The translations under genes were made by a program, and so were the position numbers. This document shows, piece by piece, positions 31,791 to 40,805 of a DNA stretch of 64,000 nt (positions within the stretch are counted from its first letter, which is position 1; every line of letters begins with the position of its first letter). The notes under the pieces are model-generated. The model worked only from the letters and a program-made list of their open reading frames with translations, did not search any database and was not told where the DNA came from. The DNA comes from Streptococcus porcinus (GTDB taxonomy: Bacteria > Bacillota > Bacilli > Lactobacillales > Streptococcaceae). The DNA lies in the NCBI RefSeq assembly GCF_901542335.1, contig NZ_LR594036.1:1116001-1180000 (forward strand), written 5' to 3'.

Positions 31791-32312
31791 TTAGTACTTT
31801 TTCTGCGGATGTCGGTCAATAATTTCAGGATGAGCCAGCAACGTTTTCTTACCTTTTTCTAATAAACTATAAGACCTCAGTGAAAATTTTTGCCCAAGGC
31901 TCTCCTCATCATATACTTGGGCAATGGTCTTCTCTAAGTCTGAGCGTTTCATCTTAGACAGCCCAATAACGTTTTTTTCTTTTAGAAATTCCTTTAAATG
32001 GAAAGCTGATATGTGCTTTAAGGAAACAAAAGCTGAATCAATAACAACATAATCATGAGCAATGAGCCATGCTAATTCTTTATCAGCATCAATCCCATAA
32101 GTTGTGTAGAAATATTTATGATGTGGGTTCTCTGTTGTATAAGTGCCAAAGCTAATACGCCAAAGCATAACAATATGACCGGGTAACAGACCTTCTTCTG
32201 TTCTTATCATATTTCGCTTTGGGATTGGTTTTTGAATTAAATCTAATTCATATTTGGGATTAATGTAAGGTTTTTCAGGATGATTTTCGTAGGTTTCACT
32301 TATTGTTTTCAT
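31791..32312 (-). CDS. Hypothetical protein, possible SAP-like C-terminal region, probably leaderless
   Basis: A protein of about 173 residues that I do not recognise. The segment SLKHISAFHLKEFLKEKNVIGLSKMKRSDLEKTI reads like a SAP-type helix-extended-helix DNA-binding motif, but this is weak. I choose the second ATG (32312) because an extended -10 box ends exactly seven bases before it, so the transcript would begin at the start codon; no ribosome-binding site is present. An ATG at 32318 is the alternative. Confidence 0.65.
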   Translation of the reverse strand: MKTISETYENHPEKPYINPKYELDLIQKPIPKRNMIRTEEGLLPGHIVMLWRISFGTYTTENPHHKYFYTTYGIDADKELAWLIAHDYVVIDSAFVSLKHISAFHLKEFLKEKNVIGLSKMKRSDLEKTIAQVYDEESLGQKFSLRSYSLLEKGKKTLLAHPEIIDRHPQKKY

Positions 32313-32318
32313 AAGCAT

Positions 32319-32327
32319 ATTATATCA
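32319..32327 (-). promoter_or_regulatory. Extended -10 promoter of a leaderless mRNA
   Basis: The - strand reads TGATATAAT (TG-N-TATAAT). The usual +1 position falls on the A of the ATG at 32312. The box lies directly after the T-run of the preceding terminator, and no good -35 is visible. Confidence 0.55.
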
Positions 32328-32355
32328 AAAAATCACCCTAGAAGGGTGATTTTTA
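32327..32355 (-). terminator. Terminator of the first GH73 gene
   Basis: AAATCACCC (32330-32338) pairs with GGGTGATTT (32344-32352), followed on the - strand by TTTTTT. It ends the 32357-33088 gene. Confidence 0.85.
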
Positions 32356-32356
32356 T

Positions 32357-33088
32357 TTATCGATTATACTTTAGTGAGGCCCACGCCTGATCAATCCTTA
32401 ATGTTTCAGAATCAGTATAAGAACCTCTAAAATGATTCCAAACAAGATTGTTAGTGTCAACCGTTGCAGGCGGTGTCGCCGCCACCTGAGAGCTAGGAGC
32501 TGGTGAAACTACATCATAAGCAGTTAAGCCGTAAGTTTGGATAATACTATTGAGCTTGGCATTATAAGATGTGTCCGTTGCATATAAACCTGTCAATGCT
32601 GCAGTTGCATCCTGATAAGACAGTGTATTTGAGCGATGCGCACCTGAATATAGAGGTGAACTTAATAAATTAGCGTAATCGTTTAAAGAATCAGCTATAC
32701 TTGGATAAGCCCTGAAAGGTTGATCAATTTCGTAGGGATTACCTTTGCCATCATCTTCCCAAGTTTTCATTGTTACAGAGCCACCATTGTAAGCACCTTT
32801 AATACCAAAAAAATTATAGTATGGCGCCTGACTGAGGCCTGACTGGCCATTACTTGACTCTAAAATAGCTTGAGCTATCATAACAGAGGCATATAAATCT
32901 CTTTCACTAGCTATTTGACTAGCAGTACCAGCAATTTCGTTGATAAAAGCTTGTGTTGGCCCAACTGCAAAACTGTCGGCCTCTACTTTTTTTTCTTTTT
33001 GTGAAGATTGCACTACTACAAATGTGGCTACTAATGCTACTAATGCAAAAATCGCCAGTAATAATTTTTTACCTTTCAACTTAGTCAT
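32357..33088 (-). CDS. GH73 N-acetylglucosaminidase-type cell-wall hydrolase A
   Basis: A 243-residue exported protein: an N-terminal hydrophobic signal or anchor segment (residues 8-26) and a GH73 (glucosaminidase) domain. The conserved catalytic-Glu segment is [15 protein letters not shown], followed by YYNFFGIKG and the [10 protein letters not shown] motif. These enzymes cut peptidoglycan glycan strands during growth and separation. A C-terminal tail with a Pro/Ala-rich linker ends in a short VWNHFRG stretch. It resembles the gene just upstream on the same strand. Confidence 0.88.
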   Translation of the reverse strand: MTKLKGKKLLLAIFALVALVATFVVVQSSQKEKKVEADSFAVGPTQAFINEIAGTASQIASERDLYASVMIAQAILESSNGQSGLSQAPYYNFFGIKGAYNGGSVTMKTWEDDGKGNPYEIDQPFRAYPSIADSLNDYANLLSSPLYSGAHRSNTLSYQDATAALTGLYATDTSYNAKLNSIIQTYGLTAYDVVSPAPSSQVAATPPATVDTNNLVWNHFRGSYTDSETLRIDQAWASLKYNR

Positions 33089-33224
33089 CGCTTTTTTAAT
33101 CCTTTTCTATTTCTTGAGTCGAATAATATTATAACACACTAATTTAGTATTTAACTACAATAATCTAATATTTAAATTAGCTGATATAAAATTGTAGTCA
33201 TATTGAAATATTTAACCCTATTAT

Positions 33225-33830
33225 TTAAAATGGATAATCAAACAAAGTTAACTGATAAGTTGAAATAATTTGATTCAATTTTTGGTTATAACTAGTATCT
33301 GTCGCATAATGACCAGTGAGAACCTGAGTTGCTTCCTCAAAGTTTTGTGTCCTACTTTTATGTGTTTTTAAGTAAAGTGGGTCTGATAAAACCTGAGCAT
33401 AATCCTTAAAACCATTTGTTCTCGTTCCATAGTGACGAAATTTAGCATCTACCTTATAGAGGTTCCCTTTGCCATCATCTTCATTTGTAGGTAAAATAAT
33501 CGCTTTTCCGTTATAAGTTCCTTTAATTCCGAAAAAGTTATAATAGGGCTTTTGACTTAATTGTGACTGGCCATTGTTAGATTCCAATATAGCTTGAGCT
33601 AACATTACTGAAGTGTATAAATCATTTTTATGAGCCACAAACTGAGCCGGCTTAGCAGCGGTTGACAAAAATAAAATCGTTTGGTTTCCTGCTAGTTTTT
33701 TTATACTTTCTCTCTGTGATTGTATAGTAAGAAAGCTGATAATAAAACAGGTCAGAATTAAAAATGAAATACTTACTTGAAAATTTTGTTTCTTAAATCT
33801 TGGTTTCCGTCGATAATTCTTTTTAGGCAT
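33225..33830 (-). CDS. GH73 N-acetylglucosaminidase-type cell-wall hydrolase B
   Basis: A 201-residue paralogue of the 32357 gene, with a very basic N-terminus (PKKNYRRKPRFKKQ), one membrane span, and a GH73 domain: [34 protein letters not shown]. It ends directly after the domain, without the tail of its neighbour. I start at MPKKNY (33830), which has GGGGAAATAGAG upstream; the earlier in-frame ATG at 33869 lacks a ribosome-binding site and overlaps the fruA terminator. Confidence 0.85.
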   Translation of the reverse strand: MPKKNYRRKPRFKKQNFQVSISFLILTCFIISFLTIQSQRESIKKLAGNQTILFLSTAAKPAQFVAHKNDLYTSVMLAQAILESNNGQSQLSQKPYYNFFGIKGTYNGKAIILPTNEDDGKGNLYKVDAKFRHYGTRTNGFKDYAQVLSDPLYLKTHKSRTQNFEEATQVLTGHYATDTSYNQKLNQIISTYQLTLFDYPF

Positions 33831-33866
33831 AACTCTATTTCCCCTATTGTAGTTCTTTAAGTATAA

Positions 33867-33897
33867 CAAAAAACTAGAACCTTGGCAGATTCTAGTT
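33867..33897 (-). terminator. fru operon terminator
   Basis: AACTAGAA (33872-33879) and TTCTAGTT (33890-33897) form a hairpin, followed by six T on the - strand, 22 bases past the fruA stop. Confidence 0.8.
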
Positions 33898-33918
33898 GTA
33901 CTTAGACAGATGTCCTAA

Positions 33919-35871
33919 TTAAAGTTTTTTACGAAGGGCACCAAATAATATACCTGATACTAGGGCACCTATAGCCACAAATACAAGGTAAAGGATTGGA
34001 TTACTTGTTAAAGCAACTACAAAGATTCCGCCATGAGGAGCCATTAATTTGATGCCTGCTAAACCAACAAGAGCACCTGTTAGAGCAGATCCTGCTATGA
34101 AACTTGGGATTGCACGCGCTGGGTCTGCTGCACCAAATGGAATTGCACCTTCAGTAATAAAGGATAGTCCCATTACGATATTTGTGAGTCCTGATTCACG
34201 CTCTTCCTTTGTAAATTTATCTTTAAATAACAATGTAGCTACAAATACTGCTAACGGAGGAACCATTCCTCCAGCCATTACAGCAGCCATTACAACTGAT
34301 CCACCGTTTGCAACAGTCGCTGCTAAGGTTCCTGTACCAAAAACATAAGCCGCCTTGTTAACTGGGCCACCCATATCTACAGCCATCATACCACCAACTA
34401 GTAAGCCCATTAAGACTGCTGAACTACCTGACAATCCTTGTAAGAAATCATTTAAAGCTGTATTGATTGCTGCCATTGGAATGTTTACCAAAAGCATTAA
34501 GAAACCAGTGATTAATACTCCAAGTAGGGGGTAAAGTAAGATTGATTTAATTCCTTCAAGTGATCGTGGCAAGCCAGATAGCAACTTCCGAAGAACCAAA
34601 ATAACACCACCCGCCAAGAAACCACCTACCAAAGCTCCTAAGAAACCAGAAGGAACACCTGCCAAGGCTAGAGATTTTTCACCGCCTGCAGCAAAAGCAA
34701 CTTTACCAAAGGCTAAACCATTTGAGGCAATAGCCCCCGCTACAAAACCAGCAACTAAACCAGGTTTTTCAGCAATTGAATAAGCTATATAGCCCGCTAA
34801 AACTGGTAACATGAATGAAAAGGCTGCCCCACCAATATTTTTAAAGATAGCCGCTATTTCATGATAAGATCCCAAATTCCCCAACTGATCTTTCGGTACG
34901 CCTAAAAGGTTATCTAGTAAGAAGGCAATCGCAATCATGATTCCTCCACCAATAACGAAGGGTAGCATTTGTGAGACCCCACCCATAAGGTGTTTGTAAA
35001 AAGCTCCGCCAAAGCTCGTCTTTTCTTCAGGAGTGCTGACTTCTTTCCTATCATTCTTAGCTTGGTAGACCTTTGCTTGATTTTCTAAAATGATTGAAAT
35101 AAGTTCTTCACTTTTTTTAATACCATCAGCAACAGGACGTAATACTAGAGGTTTTCCATCAAAACGGTCCATCTCAACAGCTTTATCAGCAGCTACAATC
35201 ACGCCTTTTGCTTTTTTAATATCTTCTGCAGTTAATCGATTAGCAACACCAGAGGCACCATTGGTTTCCACTTTAATAGTCACACCCATTTGGCTAGCCT
35301 GTTTTTTTAGAGCTTCTTCAGCCATATAGGTATGTGCGATACCAGTGGTACAAGCTGTAACAGCGACAATAAAATCTGAATGTGAAGTTTTTGCTACAGG
35401 TCTTACCTCCACTTGTTCCTTTTCAGAAGCATCAAACAAGGCAATGACATCTTCTGGACTTTCCACAGCTCTTAATTGATCAGCAAAGCCATCCTTCAAA
35501 AGGTATTGAGATAGCTGCGCTAGCGCTGCAAGATGGGTATCATTTGCACCATCAGGCGCGGCAATCATGAAGAATAAGTCTGTTGCCTGACCATCAAGCG
35601 ACTCATAATCTAAACCAGTAGATGATTTAGCAAATAAAACACTCGCTTCACGTACGGCGTTATTTTTACTGTGTGGCATTGCGATACCATCACCTAAACC
35701 AGTAGATGTTTGTGCTTCACGTGCCATAATACCAGACTTAAATGTATCAAAATCTGAAACCACATTTTTTGCAACTAAACGTGAAATCATCTCATCGACA
35801 GCACTTTCTTTGCTATTAGCCTTTAGGTCTAAAATCATTAAGTCTTTTTTCAATAAATCTTGTATCTTCAT
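33919..35871 (-). CDS. fruA: PTS fructose transporter subunit IIABC
   Basis: A 650-residue fusion. EIIA (about residues 1-150) carries the phosphorylated His in AMPHSKN; EIIB (about 168-265) carries the active Cys in AVTACTTGIAHTYMA; EIIC (about 295-650) has the membrane spans. It imports fructose as fructose-1-phosphate, the substrate of the adjacent FruK. The start overlaps the stop of fruK by four bases. It is the last gene of fruR-fruK-fruA. Confidence 0.96.
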   Translation of the reverse strand: MKIQDLLKKDLMILDLKANSKESAVDEMISRLVAKNVVSDFDTFKSGIMAREAQTSTGLGDGIAMPHSKNNAVREASVLFAKSSTGLDYESLDGQATDLFFMIAAPDGANDTHLAALAQLSQYLLKDGFADQLRAVESPEDVIALFDASEKEQVEVRPVAKTSHSDFIVAVTACTTGIAHTYMAEEALKKQASQMGVTIKVETNGASGVANRLTAEDIKKAKGVIVAADKAVEMDRFDGKPLVLRPVADGIKKSEELISIILENQAKVYQAKNDRKEVSTPEEKTSFGGAFYKHLMGGVSQMLPFVIGGGIMIAIAFLLDNLLGVPKDQLGNLGSYHEIAAIFKNIGGAAFSFMLPVLAGYIAYSIAEKPGLVAGFVAGAIASNGLAFGKVAFAAGGEKSLALAGVPSGFLGALVGGFLAGGVILVLRKLLSGLPRSLEGIKSILLYPLLGVLITGFLMLLVNIPMAAINTALNDFLQGLSGSSAVLMGLLVGGMMAVDMGGPVNKAAYVFGTGTLAATVANGGSVVMAAVMAGGMVPPLAVFVATLLFKDKFTKEERESGLTNIVMGLSFITEGAIPFGAADPARAIPSFIAGSALTGALVGLAGIKLMAPHGGIFVVALTSNPILYLVFVAIGALVSGILFGALRKKL

Positions 35872-36779
35872 CTTTTTTCTACCTCAACTTTTTGATAAGT
35901 TTCTTCTATAAAATCAATTGTTGCTAAATCATCTGAGAAAGCTGTAGCTGTTCCACAAGCAACTCCCCACTTCATGGCTTCAATAGGATCTTTTGTTGTT
36001 ACAAATTTACCTGTAAATCCAGCTACCATTGAATCGCCTGCACCTACAGAATTTTTCACAGTTCCTTTAATAGGTTTAGCAAAATAAGAAGCTTCTTGTG
36101 TTACCAATAAGGCTCCATCACCAGCCATTGAAACAATAACATTTTGAGCACCCCTATCAATAATCTTGCGAGCATAAGTTTCGACATCATCAAGTCCCTT
36201 TAACCTGGTCTCAAAAATAGCCTCAAGCTCGTAATTATTAGGCTTAACAAGTAGGGGATGATAAGCAAGAGCATCTAATAATGTTTGCCCCTCAAAATCA
36301 CAAACAATCTGTGCACCAGCTGACCTTACAATTGGGATAAGCTCGTCATAAATAGTATTACCTAGATTAGAAGGCGCTGATCCAGCAAAGACTACCGTAT
36401 CATTTTCAGAAAGTTTGGACAAAGCCTCTTTCATAGCTAGGAGCTCACAGTCACTGATTTGAGGACCACCTCCATTAATCTCTGTCTCAAGATCAGATTT
36501 GATTTTAACATTAATTCGTGTATCTTCCTTAACTGAAATAAAGTTGGTTGTAATCTGTTCTGATTTTAAACTTTCTTCAATAAATTGACCAGTAAAACCA
36601 CCTATAAAACCAGTGGCAATATTATCAATACCTAGTCTTTGTAAGATGCGGCTAACATTTATTCCTTTTCCTCCTGCAAATTTATCATCACTGGCCATAC
36701 GATTGACTGAACCTGTTTCCAGATGGTCAATCCTGACGATAAAGTCAATCGAAGGGTTTAGTGTTACTGTATAAATCAT
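35868..36779 (-). CDS. fruK: 1-phosphofructokinase
   Basis: A 303-residue PfkB-family kinase that converts fructose-1-phosphate to fructose-1,6-bisphosphate. The opening YTVTLNPSIDF, the GGKGINVSR substrate motif and the anion-hole/catalytic GAGDSMVAGF with its Asp are diagnostic. It overlaps both neighbours by four bases, so the operon is tightly coupled. Confidence 0.96.
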   Translation of the reverse strand: MIYTVTLNPSIDFIVRIDHLETGSVNRMASDDKFAGGKGINVSRILQRLGIDNIATGFIGGFTGQFIEESLKSEQITTNFISVKEDTRINVKIKSDLETEINGGGPQISDCELLAMKEALSKLSENDTVVFAGSAPSNLGNTIYDELIPIVRSAGAQIVCDFEGQTLLDALAYHPLLVKPNNYELEAIFETRLKGLDDVETYARKIIDRGAQNVIVSMAGDGALLVTQEASYFAKPIKGTVKNSVGAGDSMVAGFTGKFVTTKDPIEAMKWGVACGTATAFSDDLATIDFIEETYQKVEVEKR

Positions 36780-37519
36780 ACTTCAATCACCTTTGTTTTT
36801 TCTTTTATTTTTGCTAACAGAATGCTTTTTGATACTTCCGTTATTAAACAAGCATCTTCAATAGGAGCTACTTTAACGAAGGACACATATCCTATCTTTG
36901 AAGAATCAGCAAGAACATAGGACCTTTTTGCATTAGAAATGATAGTTCTTTTAATTACTGCCTCTTCCATATCAGGAGTGGTCAGATAAAAGTTATCAAG
37001 TCCATTCATGCCCAAAAAAGCTTTATCAAAGTTCATTTGTTGAATCTGCTCTAGAGCCACATTACCAATACTAGCGTCCGTTGTCTGTTTTACAAAACCA
37101 CCAATAATGATAGTTTTAATATTCCTATCCACTAATTTAGCAGCATGATGGATCGAATTTGTAACAACGGTTAAATTTTTTTGACAGAGTTGAGAAATCA
37201 AAAACTCTGTTGTTGTACCTGCATCAATGAAAATAACATCATCATCAAGGATAAACTCGGAAGCTTTTTTAGCTAATTTCTGTTTGCTTTGACTGTTTTT
37301 GATAGATTTTTCTAAATTAGATAATTCCTCCTGGAGCGATGGAAATAATTCAGCTCCCCCGTGAACTCGATGAAGTTTTCCTTCTGCTTCAAGCTCGTCT
37401 AAATCGCGTCTGATAGTGGATTCAGAAGAATCCAATTCTTGCATTAAATCTTCTAAAGCAACAAAACTATCTATCAGAATGCGTTCCATAATCTTCTGTT
37501 TCCGCTTGGATTTTAGAAT
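36776..37519 (-). CDS. fruR: DeoR-family fructose operon repressor FruR, start uncertain
   Basis: A DeoR/GlpR-type repressor. The helix-turn-helix is LMQELDSSESTIRRDLDEL and the C-terminal sugar-phosphate domain contains DAGTTTEFL. The first ATG (37489) would cut off the first helix of the DNA-binding domain. Similarity to the family continues upstream in frame as LKSKRKQKI, to an ATT codon (37517-37519) preceded by GGTGG. I therefore extend the gene to 37519, but initiation at ATT is inference. It should repress the fru operon in the absence of fructose-1-phosphate. Confidence 0.75.
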   Translation of the reverse strand: MLKSKRKQKIMERILIDSFVALEDLMQELDSSESTIRRDLDELEAEGKLHRVHGGAELFPSLQEELSNLEKSIKNSQSKQKLAKKASEFILDDDVIFIDAGTTTEFLISQLCQKNLTVVTNSIHHAAKLVDRNIKTIIIGGFVKQTTDASIGNVALEQIQQMNFDKAFLGMNGLDNFYLTTPDMEEAVIKRTIISNAKRSYVLADSSKIGYVSFVKVAPIEDACLITEVSKSILLAKIKEKTKVIEV

Positions 37520-37534
37520 AAGACCACCACTTTC

Positions 37535-37549
37535 TGTAATCGGTTACAT
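37535..37549 (-). promoter_or_regulatory. Putative cre (CcpA) or FruR operator
   Basis: The - strand reads ATGTAACCGATTACA, a perfect dyad TGTAA-N4-TTACA. It matches the cre consensus WTGNAARCGNWWNCA with one mismatch. It lies between the -10 box and the fruR start, a good site for repression. Confidence 0.6.
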
Positions 37550-37553
37550 ATAA

Positions 37554-37581
37554 ATTATACCTTTTTTGTTGTCAAAGTCAA
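37554..37581 (-). promoter_or_regulatory. fru operon promoter
   Basis: TTGACT (37576-37581), a 16-base spacer and TATAAT (37554-37559) on the - strand. Confidence 0.75.
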
Positions 37582-37614
37582 GCATAATCTATCAAATTCT
37601 TTCATCATATTATC

Positions 37615-37647
37615 AAAAAACAAGACCAGCTTATAACTAGTCTTGTT
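37615..37647 (-). terminator. Terminator of the ketopantoate reductase operon
   Basis: AACAAGAC (37619-37626) and GTCTTGTT (37640-37647) form a hairpin with six T following on the - strand. Confidence 0.8.
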
Positions 37648-37655
37648 AAAAATTC

Positions 37656-38579
37656 TTATTTAATCTTTAGGATCTCTTCTTTAGCATGTACAAGTTGTGT
37701 AATTAAACGACAGTATGGTGTATCAATTCCCAATTTTTCCCCTTTGGTATTAACTGCACCATTGATAAAATCAATTTCAGTTAAACGATGGTTTTGAACT
37801 AAGTCTTGATGCATTGATGGGTAATGATGGGCAGCCTTTACAGAAGTATCCATGACATATTTAGTGATTTCTTCTTCATTTAGACTAACGCCTTCTGCTT
37901 CTCCCACAGTCACAAATTCATGAATAATCTCATGAACCATTTTTAGACCATCTTCACTGGCAAATAATTCACCTATAGTACAATCTAATAGTGCACAAGT
38001 AGAGTTCATTGTGCCATTGACACATGCCTTGCGCCAAATATTTGGAAGAACATTTTCGTCATAGGTTGCATGTAATTTTGCTTCTGTTAACATATCTGCA
38101 ACTTGACGGCCTGCTTCTTGATTTTCAGGATCCATACTTTGCAAGTTTAAGGCACCTACACCTTGTAAATGAGCATGTCCTGGACCTTCAAGTCCTGCCG
38201 TCCAGACAGTAACACCCATTAAGATGTTATGAACTGGAATATACTGACGAATAATATCTTCGTGACCAAGCCCATTTAATAAGCAAAGCACTTTCGTTTC
38301 TTTACCAATAATACCTTTAACATCTTGTAACATTTGAGGTAACTGCATCGCCTTGGTAAAAAGAATAATAAGGTCTGCTTCTTGTGTTGCCTCGGTTGGT
38401 TTCATAATAGGAAGCTTAACTGTTTCTTCCACATCACCTGATATTTTCAAGCCATTTTCTTTAATGGCATTAATATGATCTTCCCAATTGTCTAAAAGGA
38501 TAACTTCATTTTTTGTTTTAGAAATTTGGTAACCAAAACGGCAACCCATAGCTCCTGAACCAGCAATATAAACTAACAT
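37656..38579 (-). CDS. panE: 2-dehydropantoate 2-reductase family protein
   Basis: A 307-residue ApbA/PanE protein. GSGAMGCRFG at the N-terminus is the NADP-binding glycine motif, with the conserved KAMQLP Lys-bearing segment and KACVNGTMNS containing the catalytic Lys and Asn. PanE makes pantoate for coenzyme A. The partner gene upstream is a PTS EIIC-like membrane protein, so the true substrate may be another 2-keto acid. There are 23 bases between the genes. Confidence 0.85.
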   Translation of the reverse strand: MLVYIAGSGAMGCRFGYQISKTKNEVILLDNWEDHINAIKENGLKISGDVEETVKLPIMKPTEATQEADLIILFTKAMQLPQMLQDVKGIIGKETKVLCLLNGLGHEDIIRQYIPVHNILMGVTVWTAGLEGPGHAHLQGVGALNLQSMDPENQEAGRQVADMLTEAKLHATYDENVLPNIWRKACVNGTMNSTCALLDCTIGELFASEDGLKMVHEIIHEFVTVGEAEGVSLNEEEITKYVMDTSVKAAHHYPSMHQDLVQNHRLTEIDFINGAVNTKGEKLGIDTPYCRLITQLVHAKEEILKIK

Positions 38580-38602
38580 TGTAATCTCCTTTATCTCTTT
38601 TT

Positions 38603-39664
38603 TTATCCTTCAAATACAAAGATATCTTCTTTGTAAAGTTTAAGAATGTCCTTACAGATTTTATGTGCTACAAATGCAACACCGAATGGAATAATAAGCC
38701 AAGCTAAAATAATGATAAGAATGTTGCTTCCGCCAGCTAGTGAGGCAATTGGACCTACAGCACCTACAAGACCGAACCCGGAAGATGCAGGGGTCCCAAC
38801 TAAATTGAACAAAGGAACAGTTAGTGATGAAATCGCTGCTGTAATTACCATTGGAATAGCCATAATCGGGTGTTTCAAAAAGTTAGGCATCATCATTTTC
38901 ATTGCTCCTAAAGCAATAGCAATTGGTACACCTGATTTATTAACTTTAAGCGTCGCCCAGACAAGAACTGCTGCAGTTGCTGCAATTCCCATTGATGCTG
39001 CTCCGGCTGCCATACCGTTTAGTCCAACTGCTAAACCAATCGCAACTGTCGAAATTGGGCTAACAATTAATAATGCAAAAGCCATTGCAATTAAGATTGA
39101 CATCAATATCGGTTGCAGTGTTGTAAAGGAATTAATACCTTGCCCAATTAAAGTTGTTACGTACGAAACATAGGGTAATAACTTCCAACCAAGGAAGCCT
39201 ACACCTGTTCCAATAGTAATTGGTAAAAGAATGATTGTTAACGAACCAAATTTGTTACCAAACCATTTAACAGCCAAAACAGCTAAACTAGCTGTAATCA
39301 TCATATTAATAAGGTCACCAATACCTCTGAGTTGGAAAGAACCGACTGCTACCCCTTTTTGAACAACTTCAGTGTATGCCCAAGCACCTGAACCAATATA
39401 AGCTGCTCCCCCAACAGCTAATTGCTGCATTGGATTAAACTTAAATTGTTGACCGATTAGAAAACCAGCCATAATTGGGGTAAAGAATTGGAATACTTGC
39501 ACAATGTGCAAAAATTCAGCAGCTGTCGCATTAGGCAATAATGGCTTTAAAAATGTTGCCAAAATGGCATTCGGAATAAGTGCCACTACGATAGCCGTGG
39601 CAGTACCAGCTAATACTTTATTCATAAAAGAACTAAATGTTTCTTTAGTTGTTGTCATTTTCAT
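38603..39664 (-). CDS. PTS EIIC-like membrane protein (PfoR/PfoS type)
   Basis: A 353-residue protein with about ten hydrophobic spans. The conserved segment GFLIGQQFKFNPMQQLAVGGAAYIGSGAW matches the PTS_EIIC_2/PfoR family as I know it. No EIIA or EIIB domains are fused or adjacent. Members have been annotated as regulators of perfringolysin but are membrane transport-like proteins. The start may be at MKMTTT or MTTTK two codons later. A dyad operator lies upstream. Confidence 0.8.
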   Translation of the reverse strand: MKMTTTKETFSSFMNKVLAGTATAIVVALIPNAILATFLKPLLPNATAAEFLHIVQVFQFFTPIMAGFLIGQQFKFNPMQQLAVGGAAYIGSGAWAYTEVVQKGVAVGSFQLRGIGDLINMMITASLAVLAVKWFGNKFGSLTIILLPITIGTGVGFLGWKLLPYVSYVTTLIGQGINSFTTLQPILMSILIAMAFALLIVSPISTVAIGLAVGLNGMAAGAASMGIAATAAVLVWATLKVNKSGVPIAIALGAMKMMMPNFLKHPIMAIPMVITAAISSLTVPLFNLVGTPASSGFGLVGAVGPIASLAGGSNILIIILAWLIIPFGVAFVAHKICKDILKLYKEDIFVFEG

Positions 39665-39693
39665 GACCTCTCTTCATTATTATAGTCTTATAG

Positions 39694-39709
39694 TGTGAAA
39701 TTCATCACA
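39694..39709. promoter_or_regulatory. CRP/FNR-like dyad upstream of the PfoR-type gene
   Basis: TGTGAAATTCATCACA has arms TGTGA and TCACA with a 6-base spacer, the geometry of CRP/FNR-family operators. It is 30 bases upstream of the 39664 start, inside the promoter region. Confidence 0.5.
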
Positions 39710-39755
39710 TTTACTAGTTAATTATATCACATAGACTGCGGTTTGTATCCTTAAC

Positions 39756-39804
39756 TAAAAAAATAATACCTATGGTTTTTTTTTATAGTTCCATAGATAT
39801 TATT
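39756..39804 (-). terminator. Terminator after the ferredoxin-NADP reductase gene
   Basis: AATAATACCTATGG and CCATAGATATTATT (39762-39775, 39791-39804) form a long stem with one mismatch; a T7 run follows on the - strand. Confidence 0.8.
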
Positions 39805-39809
39805 TATAG

Positions 39810-40799
39810 TTAGTTTATTAATGACGTTGAATGAACTACTCGATTGTCTCTATCTGGGTAAATATAATTAATGGCTTGATTAACTGCAATAGGTGCCTCA
39901 CCAAACCCTGTAGCTATCAAATCAACCTTGCCTTCATACTGTGCTGCGTCACCCACGGCAAAAATACCTTCTTGACTCGTTTCAAAAAGATGGGAAACAT
40001 TAATACTTGTTCTCTTAACATCTAAGTCCCAATTCTTGAGGTTCTTATTTGATGTTGAAAAACCATAACTGACAATCAGAGCATCCATATCAAGTGTTAT
40101 TTGCTCTTTATCCTTAACTTTCTCGATAACCAATTGGTTGGCTCGTCCATCCTTACCCAAGAGAGCACTTGGAACATAAGGAGTTAAAATCTTCACTCCA
40201 GAAGCTCTTAAAAGCTCAACACTGTGTTCATGAGCTCTAAATGCCTCCCGTCGATGAACTAATGTCACACTTTCTGCTAAGCCATAAAGAGCTAATGCCC
40301 AATCGACTGCAGAATCACCACCGCCACAAATAACTATCTTTTTGCCCGCAAACTGGTCTAGTTTATGGACGTTATAATAAATATTATCATCAGCATACTC
40401 TTCCTCACCGTCTAATCCTAATTTTCTTGGTGAGAAAGCTCCGTTTCCACAAGCAATAATAATAGCTTTTGTACTATGCTCTGCTTTAGTTGTTTTGATG
40501 ATAAAACCATGTTCTGTTCTCGTAAATAATTGAACTTCTTCTTTTAAACAAATACTTATACGATCATCAAATCGACTAATTTGTTTGATTAAATTATCCG
40601 TAAGTTCAGCTCCAGTCAATACCGGAATAGCAGGAATATCATAAATAACCTTTTCTGGATACAGAATAGCTGGCTGGCCACCTAACTCAGATAAATTTTC
40701 AATAATTTTAACTTTCATTCCCCGTAAACCAGCATAAAATGCTGTGAACAAACCTACTGGACCACCACCAATAATGGTGATATCATATTGTGTTTCGAT
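39810..40799 (-). CDS. TrxB-like ferredoxin-NADP(+) reductase without an in-frame standard start
   Basis: A thioredoxin-reductase-like flavoprotein of about 329 residues. The FAD motif [16 protein letters not shown], the NADP motif [13 protein letters not shown] and [11 protein letters not shown] are present; the CXXC of thioredoxin reductase is absent, which marks the FNR branch. Similarity reaches back to ETQYDIT, in frame with an ATC codon at 40797-40799; a stop lies just upstream and no ATG, GTG or TTG exists before residue 17. An ATG in another frame (40806) would connect if one base were removed near 40797. So either a start-region frameshift or an ATC start. It follows trmD directly. 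Confidence 0.75.
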   Translation of the reverse strand: METQYDITIIGGGPVGLFTAFYAGLRGMKVKIIENLSELGGQPAILYPEKVIYDIPAIPVLTGAELTDNLIKQISRFDDRISICLKEEVQLFTRTEHGFIIKTTKAEHSTKAIIIACGNGAFSPRKLGLDGEEEYADDNIYYNVHKLDQFAGKKIVICGGGDSAVDWALALYGLAESVTLVHRREAFRAHEHSVELLRASGVKILTPYVPSALLGKDGRANQLVIEKVKDKEQITLDMDALIVSYGFSTSNKNLKNWDLDVKRTSINVSHLFETSQEGIFAVGDAAQYEGKVDLIATGFGEAPIAVNQAINYIYPDRDNRVVHSTSLIN

Positions 40800-40805
40800 T
40801 ACTCA

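Noticed and set aside
38646..39173. 175-residue + strand ORF opposite the PfoR-type gene
   Set aside because: Antisense shadow of a membrane protein gene; its composition is the complement of Ala/Ile-rich spans.
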